From Spirochaetales bacterium (GTDB lineage: Bacteria; Spirochaetota; Spirochaetia; DSM-27196; PWMO01), in the NCBI GenBank assembly GCA_007130025.1, contig SLTF01000445.1, positions 1 to 6,248 of the forward strand: a stretch of DNA of 6,248 nucleotides, given 5' to 3'. Below are positions 5,742 to 6,248 of this stretch, piece after piece. The number at the start of each line of letters is the position of its first letter. Position 1 is the first letter of the stretch. The notes beneath the pieces are model-generated. The model was not told the DNA's origin. It was given only the letters and a program-made list of their open reading frames with translations, and ran no database searches. Made by a program: the position numbers and the translations under genes.

Positions 5742-6248
5742 ATGAAATCGACCACGGCAATCGCTGAAAATGCACAGACTCTGGAACAGTCGGGCCGAAA
5801 ACCGGCTCCGTTGAGGACGTCCGCCGCACGCCGGGCGGTGATCATCGCCCTACTGGTGCTCATTGCGCCGGCCGGCGCTCCGCTGCTCTCGGCACAGACC
5901 CATGCGGGCGATCCCGCTTCGGCCCGTCTGCGCGAAGAACTCGCGGTGGTGACCGACCTCGGCCGCCTCCTCGGTTTCGTCTATCGCATGGAACAGGAAC
6001 AGCCCGCACTCGCGCTGTCCCGGGATCAGGCGGGCCGACTGGCGCGCATCACCGACGAGATCCACCGAACCGACCGGATGACGCCGGCCCGGGCGCGGGC
6101 AATGATGGACGAAATCGAGGACCGCATCCTCACCGCGGCGCAGCTGACCTATACCGACCAGCTCTTCCTGAACCGCGAACAGAGCCGCGTCCCGGGCTCC
6201 GGCGGCGGAACTCCGGCGGCCGGAGGGCCGGGGAATTCCGGCGGCACC
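5742..6248 (+). CDS. Exported LTxxQ-motif protein, CpxP/Spy-like, 3' end missing
   Basis: The visible 169 residues run open to the window end. A long polar N-region (1-31) precedes a hydrophobic core (about 32-49), with probable signal-peptidase cleavage after LLSA (48-51). The mature part is helical, with two LTxxQ-like motifs: LSRDQ (92-96) and LTAAQ (130-134). A pair of LTxxQ motifs is the mark of the CpxP/Spy family of periplasmic stress sensors and chaperones. The overall similarity is otherwise modest and the spacing is shorter than in Spy, so this assignment is tentative. After residue 150 the protein becomes Gly/Pro/Ser-rich (GSGGG, AAGGPGNSGG), a low-complexity tail. The ATG at 5742 has GAGGAGA about 9 nt upstream. 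It starts 22 nt after the permease stop with no terminator between, so it should be in the same operon, as a periplasmic accessory or sensor for the pump. An unrelated helical secreted protein is the alternative. Confidence 0.7.
   Translation, partial: MKSTTAIAENAQTLEQSGRKPAPLRTSAARRAVIIALLVLIAPAGAPLLSAQTHAGDPASARLREELAVVTDLGRLLGFVYRMEQEQPALALSRDQAGRLARITDEIHRTDRMTPARARAMMDEIEDRILTAAQLTYTDQLFLNREQSRVPGSGGGTPAAGGPGNSGGT

Noticed and set aside
4826..5863. 345-codon open frame on the minus strand
   Set aside because: It is antisense to the well-supported permease and the start of the LTxxQ gene, and its His/Arg-rich product looks like a shadow translation.

Overview
The window comes from a GC-rich bacterium with a two-membrane envelope. 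It encodes a TolC-type outer-membrane channel together with a periplasmic adaptor. Third codon positions are strongly GC-biased, which is why long spurious open frames run antisense to the real genes. The sequence alone does not fix a lineage; a high-GC spirochaete or proteobacterium-like organism would both fit. No mobile elements, RNA genes or CRISPR arrays were seen.

The layout is two divergent transcription units around a 234-bp intergenic region (804-1037). The left unit runs on the minus strand. It starts with a small exported three-cysteine protein of unknown function (803 to 351), followed 34 nt later by the N-terminal part of a membrane 4Fe-4S protein of the NapH/NosR/CcoG-like kind, which leaves the window at base 1. 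The right unit runs on the plus strand and is a compact five-gene operon. It encodes a TolC-family outer-membrane protein (1038-2561), a HlyD/MacA-type adaptor (2554-3801), a MacB/LolD-type ABC ATPase (3798-4484), a MacB/FtsX-type permease (4481-5719), and an exported protein cut by the window end (5742-6248) that carries two LTxxQ-type motifs as in the CpxP/Spy family. The first four genes overlap by 8, 4 and 4 nt, so their translation is probably coupled.

Together the right-hand genes encode a complete MacAB-TolC-like tripartite pump with a separate ATPase and permease. The inferred mechanism is mechanotransmission: ATP hydrolysis moves the permease's periplasmic domain and drives periplasmic substrate out through the adaptor and channel. 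The substrate cannot be told from sequence.

The least ordinary feature is the intergenic region. A 27-bp element occurs twice, once facing each operon (911 to 885 on minus, 975 to 1001 on plus), with 22 of 27 bases identical. Each copy holds a CTTCA-type direct repeat with an 11-bp period, the spacing used by OmpR/PhoB-family response regulators. This suggests that the Fe-S unit and the efflux unit are co-regulated by one factor encoded outside the window.
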